From: Chaenocephalus aceratus
Taxonomy: Eukaryota; Chordata; Actinopteri; Perciformes; Channichthyidae
Assembly: GCA_023974075.1 (NCBI GenBank)
Contig: CM043797.1
Span: forward strand, 13,874,178 to 13,938,177
Reading direction: 5' to 3'
DNA: 64,000 bases
The notes beneath the pieces were generated by a model. It made no database searches. It was not told where the DNA came from and saw only the letters and a program-made list of their open reading frames with translations. A program made the position numbers and the translations under genes. Positions 10,701-20,117 of this stretch are shown in pieces; within the stretch, counting starts at the first letter, position 1; each line of letters begins with the position of its first letter.

Positions 10701-13700
10701 ATGCTATCTGGAAAAATACCTGTCTGAAATGAAAGATTAAAGATGTAGCTTAGCGGTTTAATTATACAGTCAATAGTCATTTTCACTATTGTCATGTCGA
10801 TCCCATCACTATCAGTCGAAGTCTTATTTTTGCATTTGTCTACAATGGATCTAATTTCATAACAAAGCATCAGTGCGCTCCTGATAGGGGTATTGTGATA
10901 AACTGGCATTGAAGATAACCTAGATAAAAAAATGCAAATATTGATATTATGTCAGGAAAACAGTCTTGCTAATCTTTTGTAAATATTACGCATCTTAAAA
11001 TTGTTGTTTTGCTGCTCTCCTTTTGTCTCCCCCAATTCCCCACACACAAATTAGTAAATGGTTTTTCTAAAAGCGAGACATAAGAAAAAGAATCATAGTT
11101 TCTGAATTGAACAGAAAGCATTACAGTATTTTATTCCTAAAGACATCCCAATAATAGCCTTTTTGTGACTGCTTTTGACCAAGATAATTGTAAAGTGAAA
11201 ACAGCCCTAAATCATACCCAATGGTGATCCACTTTGGTTTTTTAACACAATTTATATCCACTTACAGCCTTATTGCTAAAAAAAAAACCTGTGCAAAGCC
11301 TTTTAACTCTGTCGGTGGTTAAGGCTGTGAAACCTTCGGTGTGGGCTTCCAGTGCATCCCCATGGCGACCACAGTGGTGACCCTGAGCTGCAGAGAGACG
11401 TTACCTGGGAGGGACTTGGACCACTTGACAATCCACACCAGCTGTTTCTCACACAGCTTGTTGAGGCTGTTGAGCAGAATGTGGGGCCCGTCGGTCTGGG
11501 TGCTTTCGAATCCGGAGTACATGATCTCTGGTTCGATGTTTTCCAGGATACTGAGGATCTGTTGGGAGAGCTGCTCCTCGCGGATGCCTGGTATGCACGA
11601 CATGGAGGTCAAGGCGTGATTTTCGTTGGATATAGCAAAGTGTGACTGGAACATCAGGGACGGGGCCAAACTGAAGGCTTTCAAGGCCCCGAAACGCTTC
11701 AGCTTCCTGCCTGTGACAGAAGTGCAAGGCCTGGTTAGATGTAGGGACAAAGAGCACAAGTTGTGCCCATACAACACCAGAGAGCTTTTCCATGCCAAGT
11801 TAATTCATCAATCTTAACATCCTCTTTGATGCTAACCATGAATTCTGAATTACTGTTCAGTTTCATATCTGGGAAAATCAATTCAACCACTCGTTACCTC
11901 CTAGCATCATTCCCGCTTGGTAGCACTTCCGGAGGCGACATGCAGGGCAATTTTTCCTCCGAATTTTGTCCACAATGCAGTCGTTTCGCCCAGCGCAGAG
12001 ATAGCTGTGATGGCCTGTTGAGTGAAAGGATACAAACAAGAACACAATTTTATGAGGACTTGATCTTAAAATAAGCAGCGAGGGGTAGAGGCATAATGAG
12101 GGGAGGAAAGGTGTTGAAGTGCTCTTGACTATTAACATGGCTACTCCATCCACACGGAATCAATGTTCTGAGGAGAGATCTAAAGAAGAAAATGAGATAG
12201 AGGCAAGGCTGTGAGGACAGAGTGACACGGCCATGGTGAGACATAGTGGCTCTTATGTATCTCGCGTTGCAAGATAACAAGAAAAACAAGTCCAAGCAAG
12301 GAACACGGTGAACACATGGTCAATGTGATACTGTTGCTAATTACCTTTAAAAAAACCTGCCATAGAAGGTCAGTAAAAATTGATGTGGTAACTCCCTATA
12401 ATTATCATTTACTGGAGACATCACACATCACAGATTAGATGTCCTGAGTGTTTTTTTATTAAATGTTTTATCTTGGATTTTTTTCCCCGTGGAACTCTTC
12501 CAACTGATCAACAGTTGGCAGTTGGCATGGTGGACACATTTTCATTTGCAGGAACCATACAAATCAAGTTGTATTATACAACATGTATTATGTAATATCA
12601 ACAATCTAAATACACTGGTACTAACAGTACAAAGGCTGGGGGGAAAAAATCTGCTGTAGAGCTGATAGGTTTCCCCTCTCCAGCTCTACAGGATTGATGG
12701 AATATGTGAACAAAAGGAGATGAAAACGGATTTGTGGTTGAAATTACTCCAATTTTGAACATAAAATGTCCTGAAGTAGTTAAAAAAATAATGCTCTGCT
12801 CACCTTCAACTGCTCTTTTAAAAAATACTTTACAGCTCCCGCAGGTTAAGACTCCATAGTGGCAACCAGACGCCTCATCCGCACAGATCACACACTGTCT
12901 CTGAGGTGGTCTTCTGAAATAAGGAAGAAATGCATACATTAATGAACTCACATGAACTAAATGTATATAAAAATTGCAAAAATTACCATTCTGTTTTTGA
13001 GCAGAACAACCTAATTTTATCTCCATTTAAACATTTGGGTAAAATGTACAATATATTGTAATGAAGTCACATAAAGGGATAAATCATCTGAGCCAACCCT
13101 AATTCATTTAAAGGCAATAACTAAATGTTGTTTTAATTAGACATTCACACTTGCCTTAATGGATGGTTTGTTTAACCCTTGAGGGTATTTTAAGCTAATG
13201 AAAGAGTCCTCTTTGTATATTTGCAAAATAAGGTATAAGACTTAAGGACCATTAAGGACCAATTGTGTGCATAGAGGTGGGTAAAAAGAAAAAGATGGTT
13301 TAAAAAAAAAGTCTATCTCAAAGTAAAAATAACTAAAATTCGACCGAATAGGATTAGATATTTTCATTTACTTTTACTTGTTTTTAAAACGATTGAAACC
13401 TTTTCATGAGATGTTAGATTCGTTTTAGAAATGAAGAGTTTTAGAGTTGTTTTATTCCACTTTCTCTGCCACGGCAATGGCCGGACCGACTGATAAACAT
13501 GTCATTGTGCTGTGGAAAAACCCAAACTCCATCATGTCCTATAATTGGATTCTTTAATGATCATCAAATTATGTGCATATAGGCCAAATTTGTCAAAGCT
13601 ATTGCAAAACTGTCCATGCTCTTTTATCAAGTTAAAAAAGTAGAATGTATTTTTTTGCAGAATTGTTGCTGAAAAAACTATTTATATATCACTTGAACTA

Positions 13701-14561
13701 TCACCTAACCATTATGCAAACTTATTTTTAACATTCATGGTTGACTCAGTTTTTTCTTTTTGTTAACGGTCAGGTGGTACTTAGTTTTTCTATCTAGCCT
13801 ACGTCAAGTTGAGTGTTTTGTAGTCATAATTACCCGGGGTACGCGGAATATGGTGATGGGTTCCTTCGAATCATGGCCTGGTTCTGGATCCCCTCATAGC
13901 CGTTTTGTGTGAACTGGTCATCGTTCATCCCCACGGACTGGCACCAGTACTGGGTCTCAGGCGCAGACGGCTGCATCTGCCAATGGGGAACTTCGCTCTT
14001 GCACATGATCAGTGGCTGCTGGGCTGCGTGCGTAATGGCATCAAAGTTTCCAACAGCCTTCCCGGACACACCGCACCTGGAGTCGGCCCTCACCTGGATG
14101 AGCGCCGGAAGCTGATCTGGCTGGTTCAGGTCCATCAGGAAGTTTGGAGACCCCTCCAGCCTCGTCCTCGCTGCAGCCGGGGAGAAGCTCGCGGACTCCC
14201 CGTCACTGAGCCTCAGCTGCTGCTTCCCGTCGGCGTCACAGCAGGTGTCCAGATCAGGAATCTCCGGTGATGTGTCGAAGTTGGGAATGGGGCTGTTCAT
14301 AATCACAGAAGGCTCTTTTTCATCTTTGATGAATTTAAATGCTCCTGTTGATGTAGAGAAGCTTACATTTGCGCCTGGTAAAGTTTCCGTTGTGGCCACA
14401 TGTGTCCTCTGAACGTCCCACTGCACAGTGTCACACTTCAGATAGTCACTGCTACGGTCATAAAAATGTTTTCCCGCAATTGAACCATCGAGTAATGGAA
14501 ATGGAAAGGAATCAGCCATCGTAGTGATGGTGCTCATTCTTCCGTGTGTGTTATTGTCCAT
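7547..14561 (-). CDS. pgr: Nuclear progesterone receptor (PGR, NR3C3)
   Basis: This is a ligand-activated transcription factor of the steroid-receptor family; in fish it responds to maturation-inducing progestins. Exons on the minus strand: 14561-13834, 12913-12804, 12014-11898, 11710-11405, 8844-8700, 8587-8457, 7956-7799, 7702-7547. All junctions are GT/AG and phase-consistent. Exons 3-8 (117, 306, 145, 131, 158, 156 nt) match the human PGR exon sizes I recall. The sum is 616 aa, close to zebrafish Pgr. Domains: N-terminal domain 1-242, C4 zinc-finger DNA-binding domain about 250-317 with P-box GSCKV, hinge, ligand-binding domain about 375-616. Pocket residues matching human Asn719, Gln725, Arg766, Cys891 and Thr894 are present; Gly722 is replaced by Cys. 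No frame damage is seen. Confidence 0.96.
7799..7956 (-). CDS. pgr: PGR exon 7, ligand-binding domain
   Basis: The exon is 158 nt, as in human. It encodes [40 protein letters not shown] and [12 protein letters not shown], the helix 9-10 dimer surface. Confidence 0.95.
8457..8587 (-). CDS. pgr: PGR exon 6, ligand-binding domain
   Basis: The exon is 131 nt, as in human. It encodes [20 protein letters not shown] and [15 protein letters not shown] (helices 7-8 region). Donor AACACAG/GTAAAA, phase 1. Confidence 0.93.
8700..8844 (-). CDS. pgr: PGR exon 5, ligand-binding domain
   Basis: The exon is 145 nt, as in human. It encodes [20 protein letters not shown], then [13 protein letters not shown] and [11 protein letters not shown]. 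The Arg of GWRSY corresponds to human Arg766, which contacts the steroid A-ring ketone. Confidence 0.94.
9225..10915 (-). mobile_element. 5'-truncated, decayed non-LTR retrotransposon (Jockey/CR1 group)
   Basis: Minus-strand frames carry reverse-transcriptase blocks in order: [20 protein letters not shown] with [13 protein letters not shown] (near 10700), [14 protein letters not shown], a VPQG-type motif near 10265, SFSDDTN in place of the catalytic F/Y-A-D-D (near 10180), and [20 protein letters not shown] downstream. Frames are broken by stops and shifts and the 5' part is absent. A TAA microsatellite at the 3' end is typical of CR1/L2-like elements. The clade is not assigned. Confidence 0.82.
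9226..9258. repeat. (TAA)n microsatellite at LINE 3' end
   Basis: An AT-only run of ATT/TAA units abuts the 3' end of the minus-strand LINE and probably arose with its insertion. Confidence 0.7.
11405..11710 (-). CDS. pgr: PGR exon 4, hinge and start of ligand-binding domain
   Basis: The exon is 306 nt, as in human. The nuclear-localisation-like RKLKRF opens the hinge, followed by helices 1-3 with [17 protein letters not shown] and KWSKSLPG. The helix 3 segment reads LNKLCEKQ where human has LNQLGERQ, so Asn719 and Gln725 equivalents are kept while Gly722 is Cys (codon at 11451-11453). Confidence 0.95.
11898..12014 (-). CDS. pgr: PGR exon 3, second zinc finger
   Basis: It encodes [20 protein letters not shown] and then [17 protein letters not shown]. 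The four Cys of finger 2 and the D-box dimer region AGRND are intact. Its 117 nt equal the human exon 3 size. Confidence 0.96.
12015..12803. other. PGR intron 2
   Basis: It separates the two zinc-finger exons. No exon, repeat or RNA gene is recognised. Confidence 0.55.
12804..12913 (-). CDS. pgr: PGR exon 2, first zinc finger
   Basis: It encodes [20 protein letters not shown] and then [17 protein letters not shown]. The four Cys of finger 1 and the P-box G-S-C-K-V, which selects glucocorticoid/progesterone-type response elements, are intact. The exon is 110 nt against about 152 in human, the difference falling upstream of the zinc finger. Confidence 0.95.
12914..13833. other. PGR intron 1
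   Basis: AT-rich intron with no recognisable exon or mobile element. Confidence 0.55.
13834..14561 (-). CDS. pgr: PGR exon 1, N-terminal domain
   Basis: The open frame starts at an ATG ([18 protein letters not shown]) and runs to the donor CCCCGG/GTAATT, leaving phase 2. It encodes a 242-residue transactivation domain, much shorter than the roughly 566 residues of human PR-B. Later in-frame Mets (residues 9 and 15) are alternative starts. The segment [13 protein letters not shown] resembles a steroid-receptor sumoylation consensus (I/V-K-x-E), a motif-level inference. Confidence 0.92.
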
Positions 14562-16951
14562 GTTCTGATCCTGGGAGCGCGCAGCAGAGACTGGAGTGCC
14601 CGGAGGTTGGATGATGTGTGATGAAAAGCTGCTTAGAGACTCTCCTGTAATCCTCCTCCCCGTCGAAAAAGGCTCTGGCCACGTCTTTTTCTCACATGGG
14701 AGCCTATTCCATGCAATTTAACTACGCTTCAGAAACAGATAAGAAAACCAACTCTTATCCTTTTGATGATGAGGGATCAGCAGAGAGATTGTAAACCTTT
14801 ACATTAATTGAACCCATATTTAAGTCAAATTCAAATATAATTCCTTGTTCTGGTTTAAGGTGTCATGTTTCAAAGCTGAATATACGTGTCCTTTAAATAG
14901 ATCTCCAATAGCCTTCCTCACAATTAAATAGTTATTCCTTCAAAGGAAGCCAGAGGAAGAGTCAATGCATCAGATGTGTTGGAGATGTATGCAATTACAC
15001 AACCCTTACAGCCGACCTAAAGTAAAATAGCCAGCCAATGAGAATGGATCACTTCAATGTCAAGGGCCAACAGTCTCCACCCCACTGTTCATGGATAAGG
15101 TAGACGCTAGGATATTGTTGGCCAAATAAGAAACTATTGAGACTGGGTGCCTTCCGAAGAGGAGAGAATGGCTCTTTTAAATCAGTTAAAACCCTCAACA
15201 TCTCCCTCATAATCATCCTTTGAAAGTCAAGACCCAGATATATGTTGTCCATTTTAATAGGTTATGTAGATCTCTTAATTTTTAGGTAATGTTGGCAGGT
15301 GAACAGGTTGGAGAATAGTAACACAAAATCACTACATCAGATTTAGGTTTAAAGTTGTATTTACCACTTTGGTACATCTTCCAATCTCAGTGACAGAACT
15401 ATTAAAGTAAATTATTGAGGGTTAGAAAAAAAAAGTCTGTAATGAATTCAATACAACAGCTTTATGCTACAACTAATAATTCTACAAAATATAAAACATA
15501 TCTAAAAGGAAGATATTAATAAATCAGCGGTTAAACTGTCAATTCAGGTTACTTTTTCCATTTCCAGTTAATGGTTTGACATTTAAACTTTTGCATCATT
15601 AATACAATGCTTTTAATATGTTTTTGTATAATTATTAATGTAGGCCACATTATTTTTCTTAGTTGTGATTTAATTTTAATTTACATTTCTGTTATCTTGG
15701 TAAGATAATTTCTTGGTTTGGATAACATTTCACTATTCAAGTTAATCAGTTGAGTGAGGATGTTGCTGATTAATGTGCTAATGATGCACACATAGGCCTT
15801 GGCCCCAATCTCCTACGTCATATGTCAGACGATAATCAGAGGGGATTCTCGTAGTGGACCACATGATTATTGGATAACTGTTTCGCATTCAAATCTACAT
15901 GATGTGTTCTTCAAATGCTGTAATGGCCTACTTTTCAGACAAGGCTTTTATGTGTAGATGTTACGCTTATCTTGACAACAACCAGCAACAAGTTTTATGC
16001 AACCTAATCTGTATCCTTTTTTTTAAACAGATTTCAACTTTAACACAGTAAATGGATTTTATCAAGCTCTAAAATAAACTGTAATTATGTTGTCAGTTTT
16101 GATGTAATAGCTGCCATGTTTGCCCCTGATTCTTTCTTGAAATGTTTCACAGTAGCTTAAATCTGGTGGTAGCTTGTGCGCGCCCGACTGATGGAGATAA
16201 GCTGTTTGTCTACCTGACACAGGTCAGCCTGTTCTCCACATTGTGTTTTGCTGCACAACATTAATCAGAGAGCACAGCAGCATCTGCTGCAACACTTTCA
16301 ATAACCCATAGACTCTCTGTAACCAATTAGCTGAAGATAATCAAAACATATTCGAATTCAATTATTTAATAGTATGCTTAAGTGATCAACATTTCTTGAA
16401 CACTACATTAAAACATCTTAAAGTTAATATCCAGAAATATACATCAGCATCTTGCTTATTGATTTAAAGATTACATTGCAAGAAAATAAATCAGTAATTC
16501 TCAGAGGAAAGAGCAGTAATTATCAAGCTTTCATATCGGACTTATAACCGTGCCACACAAATATTCAACCATATGCTTTTTCTTTTTTTTGGAGCTTTGC
16601 TACTCCAGAGAGAAAATGGCCACTGAATCAAACCATATAACAGCTGGTAACCGACAGCACCATCATATGTTAGCAGTCAGTATTGCATAATAGTGTAACA
16701 TAGCCTGTGCAAGAATAAGTTACATTAGTGCCACAGTGTGATTAACTGTACAGATAAGCAGGACAAGAGATTGAGTACTCAAGGCAATGACAAAGCAGAA
16801 TTAAATATATGTTTTTCATATTTTAAGTACAGAATATCTTTTTCTGTCAGTTGTTTTTTGTCCAAAATCTGTCTAAGAGCTCTTTGACCCAGACTGAACG
16901 CCTCATTTAGAGGACTTCACCCAGTAAACACATCTCTATTCTTTACATATT
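14562..16951. other. Region between TRPC6 3' end and PGR start
   Basis: Both flanking genes run on the minus strand, so this holds the TRPC6 3'UTR (right) and the PGR promoter and 5'UTR (left). No open frame of note is seen; a 67-codon frame at 15049-15252 is unrecognised. ATTAAA on the minus strand at 16365-16370 is a possible TRPC6 poly(A) signal. Confidence 0.45.
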
Positions 16952-17117
16952 TTAATAAATGAAAGAGATCTCATTCTTCTGCTCTTCGTTCTGCTGAACA
17001 TGCATGACTTCTCCCAGTTGCCTGATGAGTTTTGTCACTGTCTCCACGTCCTGGTTGGCCCTTTCCAGCAGCTCATAGCGGAGACTGGAGATGTCCTGTT
17101 TGATTTCTTCAGCTCAC
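16952..17117 (-). pseudogene. trpc6: TRPC6 exon 12, C-terminal coiled coil, with a one-base deletion
   Basis: It opens GELK and then lacks one base (near 17107) before IKQDISSLRYELLERANQDV, followed by ETVTKLIRQLGEVMHVQQNE and a TAA at 16952-16954 in the shifted frame. Length 166 where phase requires 167. This is the tetramer coiled coil. Confidence 0.88.
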
Positions 17118-17150
17118 CTGTGGACATGTTTTGTAATTTAGTGATCGACA

Positions 17151-17167
17151 AAAAAAAAAAAAAAAAA
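17151..17167. repeat. Poly(A) run next to TRPC6 exons 11-12
   Basis: A 17-base A run lies in the 77-bp intron between the last two TRPC6 coding exons. Such runs are error-prone in sequencing. Confidence 0.85.
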
Positions 17168-17194
17168 TGTATCCAGAAAGCCTGTAGAACTCAC

Positions 17195-17270
17195 CTTCAT
17201 TAATTTCGTCATTTTTCTTATCTCGCTGTGCTTTTACTATGTATCTTTTGACGAGGCGATTCATTATACT
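17195..17270 (-). CDS. trpc6: TRPC6 exon 11, calmodulin/IP3R-binding helix
   Basis: The exon is 76 nt. It encodes SIMNRLVKRYIVKAQRDKKN and DEINE, matching the family block IMKRLIKRYVL that binds calmodulin and the IP3 receptor. Confidence 0.9.
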
Positions 17271-17539
17271 CTGCAATTAAGAATTGAATAAGCAATGATT
17301 GTTCCTTAAAAAAAGAGTATAAATAAAACAAGAACAGCTGACAACTTGTTTCAGTGAGCATTTTGATCATAATGTGCTAATATGCAAGTCTTCTTTTCAG
17401 TACCTTAATGTCCTCTAGATGTGAATTACTTAAATACATTACTAACATTGCATTATTGATGTTTACATCTCTAAGTGTAAGACTGTACAGTTCAGTTATT
17501 CACAGGATAATCAGCAGTAGGAAATGAAAAGTGCTTTAC

Positions 17540-17596
17540 TTGGTGACGGGTTGGACAAAGCGATGCATCCACACTCAGATCTGACTGCTGCCTCAA
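17540..17596 (-). CDS. trpc6: TRPC6 exon 10
   Basis: This short 57-nt exon encodes LRQQSDLSVDASLCPTRHQ between TTCTTAG and CACCAA/GTAAAG, phase 0 both ends. The position corresponds to the variable stretch before the coiled coil. Confidence 0.72.
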
Positions 17597-18237
17597 CTAA
17601 GAATAAAAACAAAAAAGAAGAAGCTCTGTCAACACTTGAACCATGCCTTTAAGTTACACTTTTAAAGCAGCAATCTATAAATGCGATACAAGAGGGCTCT
17701 GCAGAGCTGTTTTAAAGAATATAGGTCAACTTTAAAGGGACACTCTAATGCTAATTTGAAGGGTTTCCTAATTGTGTGCCTCTAATGTGACATGTTCAAA
17801 TGTTCACAAAGGTCTTTATTTTTCTAATTCTGCCTTTGCTGCATTAGAAAACCTATGTTCACCCTCTGTCTGAAACCAGAGCCCAGTCTGCTCTGATTAC
17901 TAAGCTGACAGGGTCTCTTGTAATTGGTCAACTGATTAGAGATGTCCAGCACCTTAGCCTATCACATACAATGTGTTTGAACGCTAGCCAATAGACATGT
18001 TATGTAGTGATGTCACTATGTCGCTGGAAGTAAACAAAGGAGTCCAATTGAGGTGTTTAAGGCAGGTGGGGAGTGTGTCGGAGTGAACTTTGGGATTGTA
18101 GCCTTTGCAGACCATTAACATGCACAAAAACCTATATAACACTACAGGAAAGGCCAGACAGTAAAAAGTGTCTAGCCATTCATTTATATTCAACAAAATG
18201 TATTTGGTCATTCTGTTGCATGCAATATTATTATTAC
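17597..18237. other. TRPC6 intron 9
   Basis: About half is an inverted MITE copy (17733-18055). The rest is unremarkable. Confidence 0.6.
17733..18055 (-). mobile_element. Truncated, inverted copy of the outer TTAA MITE of 24713-26442
   Basis: Blocks such as CACCCTCTGTCTGAAACCAG and AGTGATGTCACTATGT are reverse complements of sequence in the outer element at 24713-26442. The copy lacks about 85 bp of one end. It lacks the nested insertions, so it shows the simple form of the family. Confidence 0.75.
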
Positions 18238-18439
18238 CTTATTAAGCTCCATCTCATCATTTGAATTGCCTTTGCCTTTAGGTCCATCCCAAAGAAGTTC
18301 CCTTATCCCAAGCAAGAGGGAAAGGACAGACTTGGGGCTGGGTACGAGGTTGAAAGGGCACGGACAGGGTGCCGCCGTGCTCAAAGTACGAGAACCACAG
18401 CTTCGCTCTGGCAAACTTCCACTCAACATCAGAATCATC
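18238..18439 (-). pseudogene. trpc6: TRPC6 exon 9, TRP box, with a one-base insertion
   Basis: It encodes [20 protein letters not shown] (TRP helix) and GGTLSVPF. One extra T in a TTT run (18353-18355) shifts the frame; the next frame continues [20 protein letters not shown] and ends EMELNK at donor AATAAG/GTAATA. Length 202 where phase requires 201. Confidence 0.9.
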
Positions 18440-18618
18440 CTGCACCAGAGAAGAAGAGGTAGGAGCCAGTTTAAACATTTAATGAGCAACAAAAATGTGC
18501 AATTTGATTTTCATCGTGTTAATGGAAAGCATTGAAACCATTACGTATACAAAACTAGATGGAATTTCTGTCAAAATGCTCAATATCACTAGATACTTTA
18601 TGGATGGTTATGACTTAC

Positions 18619-18813
18619 CTCAATTTCTTGGAAGGAGCTGTTGAACATGGCAATGAGCATATTCAGCACACAATCACCATGATGATGTTGTACACCCCAT
18701 ACAGAACATAGCCAATATTCTCAATGAATTTATGGTCGATGTTGATGACCACTGATTTTACTTCTGACAAGCCAAAGATGGCCCAAAATAGCGTTTTAAA
18801 ACTCTCTTCGAGC
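18619..18813 (-). pseudogene. trpc6: TRPC6 exon 8, pore and S6, with a one-base deletion
   Basis: It encodes [20 protein letters not shown] (pore helix and LFW motif) and [20 protein letters not shown]. One base is then missing in a GTGCTGCTG-like stretch near 18667-18670, producing TGA at 18663-18665. The other frame resumes at once with NMLIAMFNSSFQEIE. Exon length is 195; phase requires 196. Confidence 0.9.
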
Positions 18814-18969
18814 CTAGAAAAGAAGAGAAATGGGAAGTTTAGTGCAACGGATGGTCCTAAATCATATCAATTCAACACAGATTTAATCTCATGGCACAAA
18901 TGATGTGAAATATCAACGTTTTCAAGGCTTTTTCAGGCAATTGCATTACTGTCTATAGTTGATACTTAC

Positions 18970-19234
18970 GTTGTGAAGGCATCGTTGTATTTGGCCCCGA
19001 GGTAGTACGAGTACAGATTGAACATTCCCACCATGAAAGCCAGAAAGACTGTTATGAATATCACCATGAACTTAAAGAGGTCTTTAACTGTTCTTCCTAA
19101 AGAGATCTGTAAAGGCCCAAAGCTCTCGTTGGCAGGTAGGATGTATGCAATGCGAGAGAAACTCAGCACAACTGCAATTGCATAGAGGCCTTCAGAGATA
19201 AGCTGTGGGTCCGATGGCATCCAGTTGATACGAG
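18970..19234 (-). CDS. trpc6: TRPC6 exon 7, S4-S5 and S5
   Basis: The exon is 265 nt. It encodes [60 protein letters not shown] and [17 protein letters not shown]. All blocks are near-identical to the mammalian family. Confidence 0.95.
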
Positions 19235-19537
19235 CTGAAAATAAACATGCCATATACTTTCACTCCATTTAGATTGCTGTTCCTGTGTATACTCATAGGG
19301 TTAAGATTTAGCCTGGGTTTGTTGATACTAGAAATTGCGCAATCATGACTGATGATAATTAACACATCTTAGTGGAAAATGATTTTCCCTGTCCCATGTC
19401 TCAAAATTGGTGGAGAAAACTAAAACTTTAGATATCCACCTATCAGATCAACACCTTAATTAAATAAATATATATAAATATGGAGTAAGAACAAATGCAA
19501 CCTACATTTTAAGTCTGAATCAGTAAATCCTCTTTAA

Positions 19538-20023
19538 CACTAGAACCGCCAACGGGTCAATTTTACCCGCAGCTGTTTTTTGATTTTATGTAACTTTTTT
19601 TCAATAACCTATTAAAGTCTCCCAGTCCGTGACTTTTCTTGAAAGTGTGTTATGTAGCACCCTCTGTTGTTAACAATTGTCAATATGCCAACAAAATGCC
19701 ATTTATACCTATATCCGCCAGCGGGTAATATTTACCTCATAGAAAATGCAGCGTAAACATGATGTGTTGCTGTAGCAACACCAAGCGTTTAAATCAGCAC
19801 TCTTAGCGATATTTTATACTTCATGCTATCTGCACAAACTATATCATATGAAAAGCTGAGAGTCCACAGATTCTATTGGTATAAGTTTCATTCCTGTGCG
19901 ATCAAAACTCACTGTTCTGTATGATAAATAAAAGAACATTGTAGCCTACCTTGAAAATCAATAGCGGGTACATTTTACCCATTGGCGGTTTTAGGTATAC
20001 AGCGACCTTTGGTGGTTCTAGTG
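19538..20023. mobile_element. piggyBac-type MITE
   Basis: It is flanked by TTAA at 19534-19537 and 20024-20027. The ends CACTAGAACCGCC and GGTGGTTCTAGTG are inverted repeats. Both halves carry GGGTA-x-ATTTTACCC-like palindromic text. There is no transposase. A TTAA duplication plus CAC ends is typical of piggyBac. Confidence 0.85.
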
Positions 20024-20117
20024 TTAATACAATATTTCCTGTAGTGCTATTTATACATTTAGATTGTGTTGGTGTTGGTGATATTGGCCCGTAGAGATGT
20101 TTGCCTTCTCTCATATA

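Larger units (their letters stand above)
8845..11404. other. PGR intron 4
   Basis: Most of the middle is a decayed LINE (about 9225-10915). The remaining flanks, 8845-9224 and 10916-11404, are AT-rich and show nothing I can name. Confidence 0.65.
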
